DNA of 10,645 nt from Methanocalculus sp. (GTDB taxonomy: Archaea > Halobacteriota > Methanomicrobia > Methanomicrobiales > Methanocorpusculaceae). The stretch's first letter is position 1; each line of letters starts with the position of its first letter. The translations under genes and the position numbers were made by a program. Below the pieces are notes generated by a model that did not search any database, was not told where the DNA came from, and saw nothing but the letters and a program-made list of their open reading frames with translations. Shown piece by piece: positions 1-7,709 of the stretch. The stretch spans positions 1 through 10,645 of the forward strand of contig NZ_JARVGN010000027.1 of assembly GCF_029762515.1 (NCBI RefSeq). The letters are read 5' to 3'.

Positions 1-279
1 TATCTGCCGACACCCAAGCCCGCAAAGGATCTGAAACGCGAACTTGAACCGGTCATTGCAGTGAACAAGGATTTCTGCATGCTCTGTGGCGCCTGTGTCA
101 ATGCCTGCCCCGGCGAGGATATTATTGTCCTGAAGAGGACCGGCATCCGGGTCAAAGGAAAAGAGACCGACCTGTTCAAGACGATCAAAGCGAAGCTCCT
201 GACTCCACGGACTTCCCGGGTTCGGGAAGACCAGAGCAAGGCCGGAGAAGTTCAGCTGAAGAGAATGGAGACTGCGTGA
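1..279 (+). CDS. fwdF: 4Fe-4S polyferredoxin, C-terminal part (probably FwdF), cut by window edge
   Basis: The frame is open from base 1 to the TGA at 277-279, so the gene starts upstream of the window. A GTG at 61 is possible but has no ribosome-binding site before it and lies just ahead of the iron-sulfur motif, so I treat it as internal. The visible 92 residues hold one classic [4Fe-4S] motif, CxxCxxCxxxCP, with Cys codons at 76, 85, 94 and 106. A basic tail follows that includes the segment KAKLLTPRTSRV. FwdF is a multi-cluster polyferredoxin that carries electrons to the formylmethanofuran dehydrogenase core, and in known supercomplexes it bridges to heterodisulfide reductase. Assignment to FwdF rests on the position ahead of hdr-fwd genes and on this single terminal motif. 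FwdG or another ferredoxin remains possible. The gap to hdrC is 10 nt, which suggests the same transcript. Confidence 0.6.
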   Translation, partial: YLPTPKPAKDLKRELEPVIAVNKDFCMLCGACVNACPGEDIIVLKRTGIRVKGKETDLFKTIKAKLLTPRTSRVREDQSKAGEVQLKRMETA

Positions 280-289
280 GGTTTTCATT

Positions 290-871
290 ATGGCAAAAGC
301 AAAGGGTTACTCCGATGAAAACCTGTCTGTCCGTCTGGCAGACCGGTATTACCGCACAGAAGATGCATCCCCCGATTTCCTCAAGAATGTCGAAAAGATA
401 GGGATGACGATTGCCCACATGTGCTACCAGTGCGGCACCTGTACAGGGTCATGCCCCTCGGCACCGAGAAGCTCATACCGGATCAGGAAGTTTGTCCGGC
501 GGGCAGTGCTCGGGCTCGAGAACGATGCGCTTACCGACCCGGATCTCTGGCTCTGCACCACCTGTTATTCGTGCACCGACCGGTGTCCACGGGATATCGC
601 ACCGACCGATATTATCATGGCAATGAGAAATCTGGCATTCAAACGCGAGATTGTGCCACGGAACTTCTTAAACACCGTCCAGTTCATTTACAAGACAGGA
701 CATGGTGTCCCCAATAACGATGTGAACCGTGCGGCACGTGTCAGACTCGGACTTGAAGCCGAGCCGGAAACAACAGCAAAATATGCTGAGTTTATACCGG
801 GCATCCAGAAGATTCTCGACCACTACGGCCTGAAAGATAAAGCTGATGAAATTCTGGCGGAGGGTCAGTAA
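290..871 (+). CDS. hdrC: CoB-CoM heterodisulfide reductase subunit C
   Basis: HdrC is the small iron-sulfur subunit of the cytosolic heterodisulfide reductase. It passes electrons from HdrA to the catalytic HdrB. The 193-residue product shows two [4Fe-4S] motifs: C45-C48-C51-C55-P and C89-C92-C95-C99-P. Length and the two-cluster layout are typical of stand-alone HdrC, and no membrane segment is visible, unlike the HdrE/HdrD type. The ATG at 290 is preceded by TGAGG at 277-281, which also contains the stop codon of the upstream gene. The stop codon overlaps the start of hdrB by one base (TAATG), so the two are probably translationally coupled. The hdrC-hdrB-hdrA order supports the call. Confidence 0.97.
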   Translation: MAKAKGYSDENLSVRLADRYYRTEDASPDFLKNVEKIGMTIAHMCYQCGTCTGSCPSAPRSSYRIRKFVRRAVLGLENDALTDPDLWLCTTCYSCTDRCPRDIAPTDIIMAMRNLAFKREIVPRNFLNTVQFIYKTGHGVPNNDVNRAARVRLGLEAEPETTAKYAEFIPGIQKILDHYGLKDKADEILAEGQ

Positions 872-1788
872 TGTCAGGAAAGACACACCAATACGCATTT
901 TTCCTCGGGTGTATCGCACCGAACCGGTATCCCGGTATCGAGTCCGCAGCCATTAAAACAAGCAGAAATCTCGGGATCGAACTCCTCCCACTGAAGGGCG
1001 CATCATGCTGTCCTGCACCAGGAGCGTTTGGCTCGATCGATCTCAAAGTATGGTACGCAATGGCTGCACGCAACCTTGTCCTTGCCGAGCAGATGAATAC
1101 CGATATCGCACTCATCTGCAATGGCTGTTACAAGTCAATCTGGGAAGTGAACCACAAGCTCAAACACCATGACGAACTCAGGGATGACGTTAACGAAGTC
1201 TTAAAAGAGATCGACATGGAGTTCAAGGGAACGATCAATGTCCGCCACCTTGCCGAGATCTATTATGATGAGAAGATCTGTGGCGTGGCAAAGCTCGCAG
1301 ACAGTATCACAACACCACTCAAAGGAGTGAAGATTGCCGTCCATTATGGATGCCACCTGCTCAAGCCACGCAAAGAGCGTGAGTTTGAAGCGGAAGGTGT
1401 CGGCGATACCGAGAACCCGATGTGGATGGAGGAGCTTGTTGCTGCACTGGGTGCAGAACCGGTGCAGTACCGCAACAAGATGCAGTGCTGTGGTGCCGGT
1501 GGCGGTGTGCGTGGATATGATATTGCACATGCACTTGACATCACAAACGAGAAGCTGATCAACATGAGCGAGGTCGGAGCCGACGCAATAACCGAGGTCT
1601 GCCCGTTCTGCCAGCTTCAGTTTGACCGTGGCCAGATCGAGATCGGGGAGAAGTTCGGTGTCGAGTGGGCAATTCCTGTTCTCCACTACAACGAACTGCT
1701 CGGCCTTGCACAGGGGATGAGCCCGCAGGATCTTGCACTTGATCTCCATGGGATCTCCTGTGAACCTTTCCTGAACAAACTCCGGTGA
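871..1788 (+). CDS. hdrB: CoB-CoM heterodisulfide reductase subunit B
   Basis: HdrB is the catalytic subunit that cleaves the CoM-S-S-CoB heterodisulfide at two non-cubane [4Fe-4S] clusters. The 305-residue product carries both cysteine-rich CCG-type motifs complete: C14, C46, C47, C83, C86 for the first and C161, C206, C207, C244, C247 for the second. The CCGAGGG signature starts at C206 and CPFC at C244. All ligand cysteines known for the family appear to be in place, so the enzyme should be active. The start overlaps the hdrC stop by one base. Its stop (1786-1788) lies inside the hdrA ribosome-binding site, another sign of coupling. A fusion of two CCG domains of this length is normal for archaeal HdrB. 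Confidence 0.98.
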   Translation: MSGKTHQYAFFLGCIAPNRYPGIESAAIKTSRNLGIELLPLKGASCCPAPGAFGSIDLKVWYAMAARNLVLAEQMNTDIALICNGCYKSIWEVNHKLKHHDELRDDVNEVLKEIDMEFKGTINVRHLAEIYYDEKICGVAKLADSITTPLKGVKIAVHYGCHLLKPRKEREFEAEGVGDTENPMWMEELVAALGAEPVQYRNKMQCCGAGGGVRGYDIAHALDITNEKLINMSEVGADAITEVCPFCQLQFDRGQIEIGEKFGVEWAIPVLHYNELLGLAQGMSPQDLALDLHGISCEPFLNKLR

Positions 1789-1790
1789 GG
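1784..1790 (+). promoter_or_regulatory. Ribosome-binding site that decides the hdrA start
   Basis: GGTGAGG at 1784-1790 lies six bases before the ATG at 1797 and overlaps the hdrB stop codon. The frame also opens at a GTG at 1785, inside this motif, but that start would have no site of its own and would add only four residues (MRCT). ATG 1797 is therefore the better start, giving MVDETK as the N-terminus. Confidence 0.8.
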
Positions 1791-1796
1791 TGTACT

Positions 1797-3818
1797 ATGG
1801 TTGATGAAACAAAATCACAAAAACCCAGAGTCGGTGTGTATATCTGCCACTGTGGTACCAACATCGCTGGTTCCATTGATATCAAGGAACTGCAGGATTT
1901 TGCACAGACGATTCCAAATGTCGTTTTGGCAGACGAATACCAGTACATGTGTTCGACACCCGGCCAGAAGAAGATCGAAGATGCGATCAAAGAACATGGC
2001 CTCACCGGGATTGTCGTTGCGGCATGTTCACCACGGCTGCACGAACCGACGTTCCGTACCGCATCAAAAGAGGGTGGACTGAACCCGTTCAGGTTCGAGA
2101 TGGCAAACATCCGCGAACAGAACTCATGGGTCCACATGCATGACCGCCAGGGAGCAACGGATAAGGCAAAGGATGCACTCAAAATGGCGGTGGCCAAGGC
2201 ATCGCTCCTTGAAGACCTGTTCCCAAAGTCGGTACCGGTCGAGCATTCCGCAATGGTTGTCGGCGCAGGTGTCGGTGGTATCCAGGCAGCACTCGATCTT
2301 GCAAGCTCGGGGATCAAGACCTATCTCATCGAGAAGGCACCCACAATCGGCGGCAGGATGTCACAACTCGACAAGACGTTCCCGACACTCGACTGTTCAC
2401 AGTGTATCCTGACACCCAAGATGGTGGATGTCGGCAGGCACCCAAACATCGAGCTGATGACCTATACCGAGGTCGAGAAGGTCGAGGGGTACATCGGCAA
2501 CTTCGATATCACACTCAGAAAGAAGGCACGAGGTGTCCTCACACCGACCGAGGCTGAAACACGAGGAATCGTCGGCGGAGGATGCAACGGGTGCGGAGAT
2601 TGTGAACAGGTCTGTCCTGTTATCAAGCCGAATCCGTTCGAGATGGGGATGGCGCCCAGAAAGGCGATCTATATCTATCACCCACAGGTTGTGCCTCTTA
2701 TCTACACAGTTGATTTCGATTCCTGTGTGAAATGCGGACTCTGTGTCGAGGCATGCGGCGAGAAGAAGGCGATCGATCTCGAACAGGAAGACGAGTTTGT
2801 CACCGTCAAGGTCGGTACCGCTGTGCTTGCAGTCGGATACGAACTCTTCCCGGTCGAGAAGAAGACCGAGTGGGGATACAAACGGTATGATAACGTCATC
2901 ACTTCACTCGAATTCGAGCGGCTCATCTGTGCGTCCGGACCAACCGGCGGCAAGGTGATACGGCCGAGCGATGGAGAGACACCAAAGAAGATCGGGTTTG
3001 TCCTCTGTGCAGGGTCACGTGACAACACCGGGATCGGCAAGCCATATTGCAGCAGGTTCTGCTGTATGTATTCGCTGAAACATGCACATCAGCTGCATGA
3101 GAAGATTCCCGGATCACAGTCGTATCTCTTCTACATGGATATCCGATCGTTTGGAAAGATGTACGAGGAGTTCTATTACCGTATCCAGGATGAGGGAGCG
3201 AAGTTCATACGGGGACGTGTGGCCAAGATCGAAGAGGATCCAATCACGAAGAACCCACATGTTCTCACTGAAGACACGCTGCTTGGCCAGCCGGTCGATA
3301 TCGAACTCGATATGGTTGTACTGGCATCTGCGGTCCAGCCAACGGAAGAGACAAACCATGTACGCCACCTCTTCGGTGTGTCACAGTCCATGGACGGATG
3401 GCTCCTCGAGGCTCACCCGAAGCTGAATCCCTGTGGAACAACCACAGCAGGCGTATTCCTCGCAGGTGTCTGCCAGGGACCAAAGGATATCCCCGATACC
3501 GTGGCACAGGCAGAAGGAGCAGCAGCAGCAGCATCGATTCCGATTCATGTCGGAGAGGTCGAGCTCGAACCATACTTTGCCATGTGCATTGAAGAGAAAT
3601 GTGCGGGATGCGGGATGTGTGTGAACCTCTGCCCATACTCGGCACTTGATCTCGTCGAGAAGAACGGACGAACCGTGATGCAGGTCACAGAAGCGAAATG
3701 CAAGGGATGCGGGACCTGCGGAGGGTTCTGCCCCGGTGGTGCTATCTGGATGCAGCATTTTGCTACACCACAGATTGTTGCACAGATTGATGCGTTCCTC
3801 CTCGGAGGTGAGCAGTAA
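1797..3818 (+). CDS. hdrA: CoB-CoM heterodisulfide reductase subunit A, FAD electron-bifurcating
   Basis: HdrA holds the bifurcating FAD. It takes electron pairs through MvhD and splits them between HdrBC and ferredoxin. The 673-residue protein shows, in order: an N-terminal domain with C17, C19, C52 and C77; an FAD-binding GxGxxG at G156-G158-G161; a DCSQCILTPKM segment at C200/C203; an inserted ferredoxin domain with C263-C266-C269-C273-P and C310-C313-C316-C320; a mid-chain cysteine group C404, C418, C422, C423; and a C-terminal ferredoxin domain with C602-C605-C608-C612-P and C635-C638-C641-C645-P. Length and domain order are those of full-size methanogen HdrA. The second inserted motif ends Cys-Gly instead of Cys-Pro. 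No in-frame TGA is present, so this is not a selenoprotein form. A short alanine run near residue 580 is encoded by GCAGCAGCA repeats and looks like ordinary sequence. Confidence 0.98.
   Translation: MVDETKSQKPRVGVYICHCGTNIAGSIDIKELQDFAQTIPNVVLADEYQYMCSTPGQKKIEDAIKEHGLTGIVVAACSPRLHEPTFRTASKEGGLNPFRFEMANIREQNSWVHMHDRQGATDKAKDALKMAVAKASLLEDLFPKSVPVEHSAMVVGAGVGGIQAALDLASSGIKTYLIEKAPTIGGRMSQLDKTFPTLDCSQCILTPKMVDVGRHPNIELMTYTEVEKVEGYIGNFDITLRKKARGVLTPTEAETRGIVGGGCNGCGDCEQVCPVIKPNPFEMGMAPRKAIYIYHPQVVPLIYTVDFDSCVKCGLCVEACGEKKAIDLEQEDEFVTVKVGTAVLAVGYELFPVEKKTEWGYKRYDNVITSLEFERLICASGPTGGKVIRPSDGETPKKIGFVLCAGSRDNTGIGKPYCSRFCCMYSLKHAHQLHEKIPGSQSYLFYMDIRSFGKMYEEFYYRIQDEGAKFIRGRVAKIEEDPITKNPHVLTEDTLLGQPVDIELDMVVLASAVQPTEETNHVRHLFGVSQSMDGWLLEAHPKLNPCGTTTAGVFLAGVCQGPKDIPDTVAQAEGAAAAASIPIHVGEVELEPYFAMCIEEKCAGCGMCVNLCPYSALDLVEKNGRTVMQVTEAKCKGCGTCGGFCPGGAIWMQHFATPQIVAQIDAFLLGGEQ
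3804..3810 (+). promoter_or_regulatory. Strong ribosome-binding site for mvhD
   Basis: GGAGGTG at 3804-3810 matches the archaeal anti-Shine-Dalgarno complement closely and lies eight bases before the mvhD ATG. It is embedded in the last codons of hdrA, so mvhD translation depends on the hdrA transcript. Confidence 0.75.
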
Positions 3819-4241
3819 ATGACTGATGAATGGAAACCAAAGATTCTCGGCATCATCTGCAACTGGTGTTCCTATGCAGGAGCAGACCTCGCAGGAAGTG
3901 CAAGGACACAATACCCACCCGATATCAGGACGATAAGGGTCATGTGTACCGGGCGTGTCGATACCCTCTTCATCATGAAGGCGTTTGCAAACGGTGCAGA
4001 TGGTGTGCTCGTTTCAGGATGCCACTTCGGTGACTGCCACTACCTTGAAGGGAACTTCAAGGCGGCAAAGAGGATGTTCCTCATAAAGAGTGTCCTCAAG
4101 AACATGGGTATCGAAGACAAGAGGTTCAGAATGACATTTGTCTCGGCATCTGAGGGTGCAAAGTGGGCAAAGGTCGTCGAAGATGTCGTCAAGACAGTAA
4201 CAGAACTCGGACCAAGCCCGCTGAAGGAGTTTCGGCAGTAG
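3819..4241 (+). CDS. mvhD: MvhD-type [2Fe-2S] subunit linking HdrA to its electron donor
   Basis: MvhD is a small iron-sulfur protein that connects HdrA to the [NiFe] hydrogenase MvhAG or, in formate users, to formate dehydrogenase. The 140-residue product has the family cysteines C14, C17 (ICNWC), C43 (MCTGR), C68 and C73 (GCHFGDCHY). The segment CTGRVDT followed by a GADGVLVSGC stretch is characteristic of this family. The ATG follows the hdrA TAA directly with no gap. No mvhG or mvhA follows; the next gene is fwdD, so the electron-donating partner must be encoded elsewhere or upstream. This arrangement suggests that HdrABC-MvhD may be wired to the Fwd complex, and possibly to Fdh. That is inference from gene order and known supercomplexes. 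Confidence 0.95.
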   Translation: MTDEWKPKILGIICNWCSYAGADLAGSARTQYPPDIRTIRVMCTGRVDTLFIMKAFANGADGVLVSGCHFGDCHYLEGNFKAAKRMFLIKSVLKNMGIEDKRFRMTFVSASEGAKWAKVVEDVVKTVTELGPSPLKEFRQ

Positions 4242-4250
4242 AGGGAGGGA
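4241..4250 (+). promoter_or_regulatory. Ribosome-binding site supporting the GTG start of fwdD
   Basis: The purine-rich run GAGGGAGGGA begins in the last base of the mvhD stop codon and ends six bases before the GTG at 4257. It supports the non-ATG start, since there is no in-frame ATG near the N-terminus before the conserved TGRTIQQG region. Confidence 0.7.
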
Positions 4251-4256
4251 GTAAGC

Positions 4257-4658
4257 GTGACCAAGATTTCACTGAACCTTATCACCGGACGAACCATTCA
4301 GCAGGGCGTCTCGATGGAAGGCGGCAAAGAGAAGAAAGCCTACACAAAGGCATGCGGCATCATCGAGATGGATCCCTCCGACATGAAGAAGCTGAACGTC
4401 TGGAAGAACACCAATGTCCGCGTTACAAGCGAATTTGGAACTGTCATCGTGAAGGCTGTCGAGGCAACCCAGGGTCCGCACCCTGGCCTTGCCTACATTC
4501 CGATGGGACCCTGGGCAAACATGGTCATTGACCCAAATACCTACTCAATGGGTATGCCGACATTCAAGGGAGTCCCTATTGAAGTCGAAGTAGCAATCAA
4601 CGAGCCGATCTATGACTCCCAGGAACTTGTCCGCAGGGCATGCGGACTCAAGGTGTGA
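4257..4658 (+). CDS. fwdD: Formylmethanofuran dehydrogenase subunit D
   Basis: FwdD is the small molybdopterin-dinucleotide-binding subunit. With FwdB it forms the CO2-reducing half of formylmethanofuran dehydrogenase. The 133-residue product matches the C-terminal cofactor-binding beta-barrel domain of the molybdopterin oxidoreductase superfamily, which in this enzyme is a separate protein. Visible family features are TGRTIQQG near residue 10, the ACGIIEM segment, VRVTSEFGTVIVKA in the middle, and GLAYIPMGPWANMV followed by a PTFKGVPIEVE tail. The start is GTG with a strong purine-rich site upstream. It lies 15 nt after mvhD and 9 nt before fwdB. Whether the enzyme is the tungsten (Fwd) or molybdenum (Fmd) form cannot be decided from this sequence, so the fwd name is a convention here. 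Confidence 0.93.
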   Translation: MTKISLNLITGRTIQQGVSMEGGKEKKAYTKACGIIEMDPSDMKKLNVWKNTNVRVTSEFGTVIVKAVEATQGPHPGLAYIPMGPWANMVIDPNTYSMGMPTFKGVPIEVEVAINEPIYDSQELVRRACGLKV

Positions 4659-4667
4659 GGAAAGTCT

Positions 4668-5981
4668 ATGGCAAATATCGTATCAGATGTAATATGCCCC
4701 TTCTGCGGGACACTCTGTGACGACCTTGAAGTCGAGCTGAGTGACGACGGCAAGAAGATCCTCGAGGTCTATCATGCCTGCGCAATCGGTGCAGAGAAGT
4801 TCCTCCACTCGCAGGCCGAGGACCGGATCACCCGGCCCCGGATGATGCAGGAAGATGGAACCACCAAAGAGGTCTCCTACGAGGAAGCGGCAAAATATAC
4901 CGCAAAGATCCTCTGTGAAGCAAAGAAACCCCTGATGTACGGATGGTCATCGACCTCCTGCGAAGCGCAGAGTGTCGGCCATTCGGTTGCAGAAGCTGTC
5001 GGCGGTATCGTCGACAACACCGCAACCGTCTGCCACGGCAGTTCGCTCATCGCCGTCCAGGATGTCGGGATCCCCTCATGCACCCTCGGCGAGGCAATGA
5101 ACCGTGCCGACCGTGTCGTCTTCTGGGGATGCAACCCGGCACATGCCCACCCCCGGCACATGTCGAGATACTCGGTCTATCCCCGTGGATTCTTCACCGG
5201 GAAAGGGTCAAAGAGCAGGAAAGTTGTTGTTATCGACCCGAGGAAGACCGATACCGCATCGCTTGCCGATGTCCATCTCCAGCTTGAGCAGGGCCGCGAC
5301 TACGAACTCCTCTCGGCACTCCGGGTCGCGTTCCGTGGCGAGAAACTGCCAGATGTTGTTGCAGGAATCCCAAAAGACCAGATCTACGAAGCAGCCGATC
5401 TCTTAAAGAGCGGCCGGTTTGTGATCATCTACTTCGGGATGGGTGTGACCCAGTCGCTTGGCAAGAACCATAACATCGATATCGCGATCGGAGTCACCCG
5501 TGACTTAAACGACTACACAAAAGCCGCCATCATGCCGATGCGGGGCCACTACAACGTTACCGGCTCCGGCGAAGTGCTCGGCTGGCAGTACGGGTTCCCG
5601 TTCTGTGTTGACCTGTCACGCGGTATTGCCCGGTATAACCCTGGCGAGACCAGTTCAAATGATCTGCTGATGAGAGACGAGGTTGACGCGGTCTTTGTGC
5701 TCGGCTCAGATCCCGGCGCACACTTCCCGATCAGCTCGGTGAAGAAGATTTCAGAGCTGCCGTCAGTTGCAATCGACCCCCACCTCACCCCGACGACTGC
5801 GGTCTGCAAACTCCATGTCCCGGTCGCCTTTGTCGGTGTCGAGGTTGGCGGCTGCTGTTATCGTATGGACAATGTCCCGATCGAGTCGAGGAAGGTTGTT
5901 GACCCGCCGGAAGGCATGCTCACCGACCAGGAGTTCCTCGAGATGGTGCTCGCTGAAGTCAGGAAATGCAAGGGAGTGTAG
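4668..5981 (+). CDS. fwdB: Formylmethanofuran dehydrogenase subunit B, catalytic W/Mo subunit
   Basis: FwdB carries the tungsten or molybdenum bis-pyranopterin centre that reduces CO2 to formate, which then moves through a channel to FwdA. The 437-residue product starts with a [4Fe-4S] motif, C10-C13-C17 and C38, as in formate dehydrogenase-like oxidoreductases. C122 in ATVCHGSS fits the metal-coordinating position that is Cys in some methanogens and Sec in others; here it is a TGC Cys codon. Later segments such as VVVIDPRKTDTA and GMGVTQSLGKNHN fit pterin binding. The length is typical of FwdB lacking the C-terminal barrel, which is supplied by FwdD. GAGG at 4657-4660, overlapping the fwdD stop, is its ribosome-binding site. 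fwdA follows after 6 nt. Confidence 0.96.
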   Translation: MANIVSDVICPFCGTLCDDLEVELSDDGKKILEVYHACAIGAEKFLHSQAEDRITRPRMMQEDGTTKEVSYEEAAKYTAKILCEAKKPLMYGWSSTSCEAQSVGHSVAEAVGGIVDNTATVCHGSSLIAVQDVGIPSCTLGEAMNRADRVVFWGCNPAHAHPRHMSRYSVYPRGFFTGKGSKSRKVVVIDPRKTDTASLADVHLQLEQGRDYELLSALRVAFRGEKLPDVVAGIPKDQIYEAADLLKSGRFVIIYFGMGVTQSLGKNHNIDIAIGVTRDLNDYTKAAIMPMRGHYNVTGSGEVLGWQYGFPFCVDLSRGIARYNPGETSSNDLLMRDEVDAVFVLGSDPGAHFPISSVKKISELPSVAIDPHLTPTTAVCKLHVPVAFVGVEVGGCCYRMDNVPIESRKVVDPPEGMLTDQEFLEMVLAEVRKCKGV

Positions 5982-5987
5982 ACCACA

Positions 5988-7697
5988 ATGGCAGAATACC
6001 TTATCAAAAACGGTTTTGTCTTCGACCCTGTCCTGGGAATCAACGGAGACAAGAAAGATATCGCCATCAAAGACGGCAAAATTGTCGAGAGTGTCGGCGC
6101 TTCAGCAAAGGTGATCGATGCTGCCGGGAAGACCGTGATGGCTGGTGGCGTGGATATCCACGCCCATGTTGCCGGACCGAAGGTGAATGTCGGCCGGAAC
6201 TTCCGTCCTGAAGACAAGAGACAGGCAACCTATGAACCCGGCAAGGGCGTCAAGCGGATGTCCGGCGGGTTCTCGGTACCGACCGTCTTCAAGACCGGGT
6301 ACAAGTATGCGGATATGGGGTATACCACCGTCATGGAAGCGGCGATGCCCCCGTTCTATGCAAAACATACCCATGAAGAGATGCGGGATACCCCGATCAT
6401 CGACCAGGGTGCGTACCCGGTGTTTGGGAACAACTGGTTTGTCCTTGAATACCTCAAAAATGGCGAAGCCGAGAACACTGCGGCATATATCGCATGGCTC
6501 CTTCGGATGACGAAGGGTTTTGCGATTAAATGCGTCAACCCCGGCGGTACCGAAGCCTGGGGATGGGGTCTGAACTGTACAAGTGTCCATGACCCGGTAC
6601 CCTACTTCGATATCACTCCTGCTGAGATTGTGAAAGGGTTAATCGAGGCAAACGAATACCTCAGGCTGCCGCACAGCATGCATGTGCACAGCAACAATCT
6701 CGGCAACCCCGGGAATTACGAGACCACCCTTGATACCCTGAAGCTTGCCGAGGGGATTTCGGCGAAGAACAACTTTGGCCGTGAACAGGTGCTCCACCAT
6801 ACCCATATCCAGTTCCACTCGTATGGCGGCACCACCTGGGGCGATTTCGAGTCCCGTGCCGACAAGATCGCGGATTACGTCAATTCCCAGAAGAACATCA
6901 CCTGTGATATCGGGTTTGTAACACTGGATGAGACGACGACGATGACCGCCGACGGTCCGTTCGAACACCATCTCTGTGAACTGAACCACCTGAAATGGGC
7001 AAATGTCGATGTCGAGCTCGAGACGGGCTCCGGTGTTGTGCCATATGTGTACAGCCCCGATGTCTTTGTCTGCGGTATCCAGTGGGCAATCGGTCTTGAG
7101 ATCGCGCTTCTTGCAAAGGATCACATGCGATACCACATGACGACTGATCATCCGAATGCAGGTCCCTTCACCCGGTATCCCCGCGTGATGAAATGGCTGA
7201 TGAGCGCAAAGGCCCGTGACGAGATGTTTGCCGGGATGAAGAACGAGGACAAGGTTCGTGACAGAACCGGCCTGAGCACGATGGATCGCGAACTCTCGCT
7301 GTATGAGATCGCGATGATGACCCGTGCAGGAACGGCAAAGGCACTGGGTCTCTCCCATATGTATGGGTCACTGACACCCGGCCTCTGCGGCGATGTCGCG
7401 GTCTACGATTACAACCCCGAGACTGCGTCTGATCCCGAAGCAATCGAGACGGCATTTGGTAAGGCTGCGTTCCTCTTCAAGCAGGGCGAGCTGATCATCA
7501 ATGACGGCGAGATCGTTTCCAACGGGAACAAGAGAACACTCTGGGTGAATGTGAAGACAAATGAGAACACGCAGGTCGAGCGTGATATCGCCCTGAAGTT
7601 CAACAAGTTCTACACAGTCTCCCAGAAGAACTACGAGGTGTATGCACACCACTATGTGCCAAACCCGTTAGTCTTTGAGATCGATGCTACTGTCTGA
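5988..7697 (+). CDS. fwdA: Formylmethanofuran dehydrogenase subunit A, amidohydrolase-type
   Basis: FwdA is a binuclear-metal amidohydrolase family member. It condenses formate with the amine of methanofuran, completing CO2 capture as formylmethanofuran. The 569-residue product shows the full metal site: H58-x-H60 in DIHAHVAG, a Lys at 181 in AIKCVNPGG (the likely carboxylated bridging lysine), histidines at 229/232/234 and 270/271/273/277, and the Asp at 387 in TTDHPNAGPF. The N-terminal beta-strand region and the C-terminal DVAVYDYNPE stretch are typical of the composite barrel. Length matches the family. GGGAG around 5972-5976, within the end of fwdB, serves as the ribosome-binding site. 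In many methanogens fwdC follows fwdA; here no fwdC follows and there is no C-terminal fusion. Confidence 0.97.
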   Translation: MAEYLIKNGFVFDPVLGINGDKKDIAIKDGKIVESVGASAKVIDAAGKTVMAGGVDIHAHVAGPKVNVGRNFRPEDKRQATYEPGKGVKRMSGGFSVPTVFKTGYKYADMGYTTVMEAAMPPFYAKHTHEEMRDTPIIDQGAYPVFGNNWFVLEYLKNGEAENTAAYIAWLLRMTKGFAIKCVNPGGTEAWGWGLNCTSVHDPVPYFDITPAEIVKGLIEANEYLRLPHSMHVHSNNLGNPGNYETTLDTLKLAEGISAKNNFGREQVLHHTHIQFHSYGGTTWGDFESRADKIADYVNSQKNITCDIGFVTLDETTTMTADGPFEHHLCELNHLKWANVDVELETGSGVVPYVYSPDVFVCGIQWAIGLEIALLAKDHMRYHMTTDHPNAGPFTRYPRVMKWLMSAKARDEMFAGMKNEDKVRDRTGLSTMDRELSLYEIAMMTRAGTAKALGLSHMYGSLTPGLCGDVAVYDYNPETASDPEAIETAFGKAAFLFKQGELIINDGEIVSNGNKRTLWVNVKTNENTQVERDIALKFNKFYTVSQKNYEVYAHHYVPNPLVFEIDATV

Positions 7698-7709
7698 GGT
7701 GGGTGGAGA

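Noticed and set aside
61..279. A complete 72-residue ferredoxin starting at GTG 61
   Set aside because: There is no ribosome-binding site before the GTG, and the frame stays open to the left edge, so this is better read as the end of a longer polyferredoxin.
1201..1749. Minus-strand open frame of 182 codons inside hdrB
   Set aside because: It is a shadow of hdrB: fully overlapped by a conserved gene, with a composition that mirrors it and no domain signal.
1559..2317. Long open frame on the minus strand (252 codons) across the hdrB/hdrA junction
   Set aside because: It lies opposite two unmistakable genes, has no recognisable motif, and arises from the codon bias of the plus-strand genes.
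3516..3535. GCA/GCAG trinucleotide repeat as a possible slippage site
   Set aside because: It simply encodes a short alanine run in hdrA at a normal place, and it is too short to suggest phase variation.
6639..7358. Minus-strand open frame of 239 codons inside fwdA
   Set aside because: It is antisense to conserved active-site coding sequence of fwdA and has no ribosome-binding site or family features of its own that I can see.
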